Of a DNA stretch of 64,000 nucleotides, positions 58,955-64,000 are shown piece by piece. Made by a program: the position numbers and the translations under genes. The notes beneath the pieces are model-generated. The model made no database searches. It saw only the letters and a program-made list of their open reading frames with translations, and was not told where the DNA came from. Position 1 is the stretch's first letter, and every line of letters begins with the position of its first letter. Source of the stretch: Acidobacteriota bacterium (GTDB lineage: Bacteria > Acidobacteriota > Terriglobia > Bryobacterales > Bryobacteraceae); assembly GCA_018268935.1 (NCBI GenBank), contig JAFDVS010000059.1:72253-136252 (forward strand), in the 5' to 3' direction.

Positions 58955-59626
58955 AACGCGGGCGGCGGCGCGTTCGGTGGCGGTGCGGCGGCGGGCGAGC
59001 ATGGGTTTGGCTTTTTGCTTCACTGCTGTGATCAGCGCGAGTTCGGATGCTTCCGGTGAGCCGGGGCCGAAGGGCGGGGAGGGGTCGTATTCCAGTTGCA
59101 GAGCGATGGATCGGGCCGTGTCTTCGTCGCGCAGCAAGGCGGCGAGCTGCAGGGCGAAGTCGATGCCCGCGGTGACGCCTCCGCCAGTGATGCGATTGCG
59201 GTCGATGACGACGCGCTCGGCGGTGGGTTGTGCGCCAAGCAGCGCCAGTTGATCGCGCGACATCCAGTGGCAGGCGGCTCGATAGCCTTGCAGCAAACCG
59301 GCAGCGCCTAGCAACAGCGAGCCGGTGCAGACGGAGGTGATCCACTTGGCCTGCGCCGCTTGCGCGCGGAGCCAGTCGAGGAGTTCCGTGTCATCCATCA
59401 AATCGATTTGACCGGGACCGCCAGGGACACAGAGCACTTCGCAGGGTGGACAATCGGCGAGGGTGATGGTGGGGAGAATCGCCATGCCGCTGTCGCTGGT
59501 GACAGGGTCCATCGTGCGCCAGGCGAGATGCACGCGTGTGTCGGGAATGCGGCGGAAGACTTCGAAGGGGCCGGTGAGATCGAGCTGCGTGAGTCCGGGG
59601 AAGAGCAGCATCACGATGTTTGTCAT
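58937..59626 (-). CDS. DJ-1/PfpI family protein (isonitrile hydratase-like)
   Basis: 229 residues. NIVMLLFPGLTQLDLTGPFE is the start of the isonitrile-hydratase/ThiJ group, VLCVPGGPGQIDLM carries the nucleophile-elbow Glu region, and ITSVCTGSLLLGAAGLLQGY holds the reactive Cys. The family includes isonitrile hydratases, glyoxalases and chaperones; the substrate is unknown. The C-terminus (about 190-229) is basic and partly encoded by the dispersed repeat. The start overlaps the phosphoesterase stop (ATGA). Confidence 0.83.
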   Translation of the reverse strand: MTNIVMLLFPGLTQLDLTGPFEVFRRIPDTRVHLAWRTMDPVTSDSGMAILPTITLADCPPCEVLCVPGGPGQIDLMDDTELLDWLRAQAAQAKWITSVCTGSLLLGAAGLLQGYRAACHWMSRDQLALLGAQPTAERVVIDRNRITGGGVTAGIDFALQLAALLRDEDTARSIALQLEYDPSPPFGPGSPEASELALITAVKQKAKPMLARRRTATERAAARVSEPRP

Positions 59627-60165
59627 GGGTGCGGCTCGACTGAGCCCGTGGAGTTGATGCGGTAGCCTTGCGCGAGGCCGGAGTCAGTGTCGTAGATGAC
59701 GAATGTGGAGTCGACATCGATGCGGTTGGCCTGTGCGTCGAACTGGCAGCCCATGATGGAGCCGGGATTGACAGCCAGTGTATTGCCGAATGGGCGGATG
59801 TCGAAGACGTGATTGTGGCCGTAGAAGACGGCGTCGTACTCGCCGCCTCGGGCGATGGCGAGGGCGATGTTGTCGAAGTGGTTGACTGCGACTCGCTTTG
59901 TGCCGAAGGTCTCTTCGAAGAATTCGCCGCGCAGGCGGACGTGCGGATACTTCGGCGTCTTCGCGGTGATGCGGAAGGTGTCGGCGTCGTTGTTGCCGAA
60001 GACGATGTGGATGGGGTTCGAGAAGCCGCGCGCCAGTTGATCGAGGATGAAGGGCGAGCAGAGATCGCCGCAGCAGATCATGGCGTCGCAGCCGGCAACG
60101 AATCTCAGCGCGATCTCCAGTTTCCAAACGTTGTCGTGAATGTCGGACAGAATCGCCAGGCGCAT
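59623..60165 (-). CDS. YfcE-type metallophosphoesterase
   Basis: 180 residues of the calcineurin-like phosphoesterase superfamily with all metal motifs: LAILSDIHDN, CCGDLCSPF, VFGNNDADTF, FYGHNHVF, and NPGSIMGCQF. It hydrolyses phosphodiesters or monoesters with Mn2+ or similar; the natural substrate is unknown. ATG 60165 begins the first strand; the longer frame to 60396 is antisense to the next gene. It is coupled to the DJ-1 gene by ATGA. Confidence 0.88.
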   Translation of the reverse strand: MRLAILSDIHDNVWKLEIALRFVAGCDAMICCGDLCSPFILDQLARGFSNPIHIVFGNNDADTFRITAKTPKYPHVRLRGEFFEETFGTKRVAVNHFDNIALAIARGGEYDAVFYGHNHVFDIRPFGNTLAVNPGSIMGCQFDAQANRIDVDSTFVIYDTDSGLAQGYRINSTGSVEPHP

Positions 60166-60204
60166 GGGACCAGGGATAGCGCAGAGCGCATGCTGGGCGC
60201 AATA

Positions 60205-60944
60205 ATGGACCTTTCCATGGCGAGAGTGGCATTGGTGGTGTGGAACGAGCAGGAGGCCGCGGAGCATGCCGCGCGGCTGCGGGCGAGCGGGCATGAGGTG
60301 AGTGCGGTGGCCAAGGCGAGTACTTCCATGTTGAAGCAACTGCGCGCCGCGGCGCCGGAAGCGCTCATCATCGACCTGAACCGGATGCCGTCGCATGGGA
60401 TTCAGGTTGGGCTCGCCATTCGCAAGATCCCTCTCATTTTCATTGAAGGCGATCCGGAGAAGACGGAGAAGGCTCGGGCCAAGGTACCCACGGCCACATA
60501 CACTACGTGGAAGAAATTGCCGGCGCTGCTGAAGCGCGTTGGTTCGCTGGCGCCATCGACGTCGAGCGGCTCACCGATGGATCTGTACAAAGAGACGCCG
60601 GTGGCAACGAAGCTGGGGCTCGATAAAGTGAAGACGATCGTGGCGATCGATGCTCCCCGCGCGTTTCTGCATCTGGTGCCGGAAGGTGTGGAAGTAGTGG
60701 AAGAGGGCCAAAACGCGGACGCTGTGTTTTGTTTTGCAACGTCTGCACGGGAGTTGCAGGATCGCATCGAGACACTGGCAGTGCGCGTGCCCGTGTGGAT
60801 TGCCTGGCGCAAGGGCGCGGGTGAGTTGACCATGTACTCCGTGCGCGAGATCGCGTTCTCCGCCGGTTTAGTAGACTACAAGATCTGCGGCATCGACAAG
60901 CAATGGTCCGCCATGCTGTTCACGCGCCGCAAAGCGAAATCGAA

Positions 60945-60948
<4 letters not shown>
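60205..60948 (+). CDS. Receiver-like domain fused to a DUF3052-like domain
   Basis: About 247 residues (starts at 60190, 60205 or 60217 are all possible; none has a clear ribosome site). Residues about 5-115 look like a response-regulator-type alpha/beta fold (ARVALVVWNEQEAAEHAARL, APEALIIDLNRMPSHG with an Asp at the phosphorylation position, IPLIFIEGDPEKTEKARAK), but the acidic pocket seems incomplete. Residues about 130-247 resemble DUF3052 (VATKLGLDKVKTIVAIDAPR, LVPEGVEVVEEGQNADAVFC, VPVWIAWRKGAGELTMYSVR, SAGLVDYKICGIDKQWSAM). Function unknown. Its stop overlaps the dehydratase start (ATGA). Confidence 0.65.
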
Positions 60949-62108
<1,160 letters not shown>

Positions 62109-62111
62109 CTG

Positions 62112-64000
62112 TTAGTCGTGACGCAGGGCGCGCAGCGGATCGAGCCGGGCGGCGCGCCAGGCGGGGATGAGATTCGCCAGCGCGGCTGCCGCAAGCAGAC
62201 AGAGCACCACTTTGAGGAACACCGATGGCTCAGTGGGGCTGACGGCGAACAGTAGCCCGGCGAGCACGCGGGACAGCGCCCATGATCCGGCGATGCCGAT
62301 GCCAACACCTGCCACGGCGAGCGGCATACCCTGGCGCATCACGAGCGTGAGCACGTCGTTGCGCGTAGCGCCAATGGCGATGCGGATGCCGATTTCGGCG
62401 GTGCGTTGGGCGACGAGATAGGCCATCACGCTGTAGACTCCAACCGCGGCGAGCAGTAGGGCGACGGATGCAAACACCGCGAACACCACCGCGCTGAGTT
62501 TGTGTTCGTTGGAGGCGGCGGCGAGAACCTGCTCCATGGGACGCACGTCGAATAGCGGGATGTACGGATCCAACTGGCGCAATTGCTCGCGGACCGTGGC
62601 CGTGATCTGATCCGGCTGTGCAGCGGTTTTCACCAGCAGCACCAGATCCTGGCGGGGGAACTGGCGGTAGGGCAGGTAGAGTTCGGCGATGGCCGGTTCG
62701 CGCAGGCTGCGATGGTGCACGTCCGCGACGACGCCCACGATGCGAACCAACGGATTGGCTTTCTCATCGCGGCCAAAGCGGACGTTTTTTCCGATGGGGT
62801 CTTCGCCGCCGAACAGGCGTTGCGCCATGCGCTGGTTGATGACGACGACCTGCTCGGCTTTCTCTGTATCGCTCTCTTCGGTGAAGCGGCCGCAGCGAGG
62901 GGCGATGCCCATGGTTTTGAGGTAATCGGGAGTGACCACGCGGTAGTAGCCGACAGGAACATCGCCGGGCGTAGGCGCGGGGCGGCCCGCGACGAAGACT
63001 CCGCGTCCGTGATCGTTGCCGCCGAGCGGCAGCACGGAAGTGATGGCGGCGGTTTCCACTCCCGGTGAGCGGCGGACACGCTCCACGAGAGCCGCGGTGA
63101 AATCGGCCCGTGCGGCGGGGGTTGCATACTTGCCGTCGGGCAACGAGAGTTGCATGGTCATGACGCGATCCGAACGGAAGCCGGGGTCAACTTTGCGCAT
63201 GCGGGAAAAGGACTCCAGCATGAGCCCTGCGCCGAAGAGCAGCATCATGGCGAGAGCGATCTCCGATACAACCAGCGCGTTGCGCATCCAGCCGGTGTCG
63301 CGCGAGGATCCACGCTCGCCCTGCTTGAGGGCGCTCTGCAGGTCGGCATGTGAGGAGATGAGCGAAGGCGCCGCGCCGAAGAGGATGCCGGTGAACAAGG
63401 AGACACCGAAAGCGAACAGCAATGCGACGCCGTCAATGCGAATCCACTCCGGGGAATGAAAGCCTTCCTGCTGGGCGTAGGCGCGGAAGAAATCGGCGCC
63501 CCATAGCGCAGGAAGCAGGCCGAGCGCCCCGCCGAGCAGAGCGAGCAGGATGCTTTCGATGAGCAGTTGCTGGGTGAGACGCCAGCGGCTGGCGCCGAGT
63601 GCGGCTCGAATGGCGGTTTCGCGGCGGCGCCAACTGAAGCGGGCCAGCAGCAGATTGGCGACATTGGCGCAGGCGATGAGCAGCACGAACGCCACTGCTC
63701 CAAACAAGGCGTACAGCAGAGGGCGCACTTCGTGAACGAATTCTTCCGGTAACGCAACGGCGTTGACGCGCCATCCCAGGTTGCTGCGTGGATGCTCGCG
63801 GCCGAGGGCTTCGGCGATGGAATTCATTTCCTGTTGCGCCTGGGCCAGGCTGACGCCGTCGCGCAGGCGGCCGATTACGGCAATGCTGCGGCGGCCTCGC
63901 GCTTCGTTATCGGTGGAGGTCATGCGGGACGGAAGCCAGATCTCGCGGCCTTCGGGAAACTCCATTCCTTTGGGCATCACGCCGACGATGGAGTACGCAG
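62112..64000 (-). CDS. MacB-like ABC transporter permease (two FtsX domains), 5' part outside the window
   Basis: About 629 residues visible; the frame is open to the right edge (SIVGVMPKGMEFPEG), so the real start lies beyond it. Two MacB periplasmic-core/FtsX units: first around PLLYALFGAVAFVLLIACAN, VANLLLARFSWRRRETAIRA, ALGASRWRLTQQLLIESILL; second after SVLPLGGNDHGRG and VGYYRVVTPDYLKTMGI, ending in AQRTAEIGIRIAIGATRNDV and RAARLDPLRALRHD. This layout, with duplicated FtsX domains, is strongly expanded in Acidobacteria. It is an exporter or mechanotransmission permease with no attached ATPase visible here. Confidence 0.88.
   Translation of the reverse strand, partial: AYSIVGVMPKGMEFPEGREIWLPSRMTSTDNEARGRRSIAVIGRLRDGVSLAQAQQEMNSIAEALGREHPRSNLGWRVNAVALPEEFVHEVRPLLYALFGAVAFVLLIACANVANLLLARFSWRRRETAIRAALGASRWRLTQQLLIESILLALLGGALGLLPALWGADFFRAYAQQEGFHSPEWIRIDGVALLFAFGVSLFTGILFGAAPSLISSHADLQSALKQGERGSSRDTGWMRNALVVSEIALAMMLLFGAGLMLESFSRMRKVDPGFRSDRVMTMQLSLPDGKYATPAARADFTAALVERVRRSPGVETAAITSVLPLGGNDHGRGVFVAGRPAPTPGDVPVGYYRVVTPDYLKTMGIAPRCGRFTEESDTEKAEQVVVINQRMAQRLFGGEDPIGKNVRFGRDEKANPLVRIVGVVADVHHRSLREPAIAELYLPYRQFPRQDLVLLVKTAAQPDQITATVREQLRQLDPYIPLFDVRPMEQVLAAASNEHKLSAVVFAVFASVALLLAAVGVYSVMAYLVAQRTAEIGIRIAIGATRNDVLTLVMRQGMPLAVAGVGIGIAGSWALSRVLAGLLFAVSPTEPSVFLKVVLCLLAAAALANLIPAWRAARLDPLRALRHD

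Overview
The window is about 64 kb of high-GC, densely coded chromosomal DNA. It has roughly 54 protein genes on both strands, no gene-free stretch over 300 bases, and no rRNA, tRNA, CRISPR array or insertion sequence that I can recognise. The gene content suggests an aerobic, heterotrophic soil acidobacterium of the Solibacter/Bryobacter type. Pointers are a large TonB-dependent receptor with an N-terminal carboxypeptidase-regulatory-like domain, a MacB-like two-module ABC permease, a cytochrome c/DUF1549/DUF1553 protein, PQQ-type propeller proteins, a PEP-CTERM protein, and a Tat-exported PaoABC-like oxidoreductase. The taxonomic placement is inference; there is no marker rRNA here.

Layout. 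1-5.7 kb: 3' part of ilvD, a convergent membrane-bound hybrid histidine kinase, a small outer-membrane barrel and a DUF2007-VOC fusion. 5.7-12.4 kb: comEC, then a paoA-paoC-paoB-like molybdenum hydroxylase operon with a small Cys-rich last gene, closed by a strong hairpin. 12.4-15.6 kb: a DUF1326 protein, a sigma factor/zinc anti-sigma/membrane protein operon, a GAAGTTA heptamer array and a four-helix-bundle protein. 15.6-19 kb: a cytochrome/PSD1 protein and a Tat-exported TIM-barrel isomerase. 19-27.4 kb: a TonB-Sel1 protein, a NatA/NatB-CPBP ABC exporter, the TonB-dependent receptor and an uncharacterised VGDIGDFGKY protein. 27.4-35.5 kb: secreted PQQ-propeller proteins, a PEP-CTERM protein, an amidohydrolase, a propeller-PHP protein and a dienoyl-CoA-reductase-like SDR. 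35.5-40.3 kb: an orphan DUF4123 (type VI effector-chaperone family) gene with a small partner, a nucleotide-transporter-like/HEAT fusion and an MFS carrier. 40.3-46 kb: a minus-strand run of CocE hydrolase, Na+/solute symporter, SMC-like AAA ATPase and small TOPRIM-like protein. 46-54 kb: M14 peptidase, DUF58 protein, fliS, flaG, nuoB, malQ and an orphan terminase-nuclease-like protein. 54-64 kb: XylD-type sugar-acid dehydratase, accC, accB, an M24 peptidase, DJ-1/PfpI and YfcE-type proteins, a receiver-DUF3052 fusion coupled to a galactonate-dehydratase-like enzyme, and a MacB-like permease cut by the right edge.

The best candidates for something undescribed are the ATPase + TOPRIM-like pair (40286-42179, lower GC, overlapping genes, defence-module architecture), the orphan DUF4123 pair (35581-36665), the VGDIGDFGKY protein (26230-27351), and a dispersed ~29-bp repeat found five times beside or inside gene ends. 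A TAnnnT box lies 5-12 bases before the start codon of many genes, which suggests leaderless transcripts. All functions are read from motifs in the translated sequence; no database search was possible.
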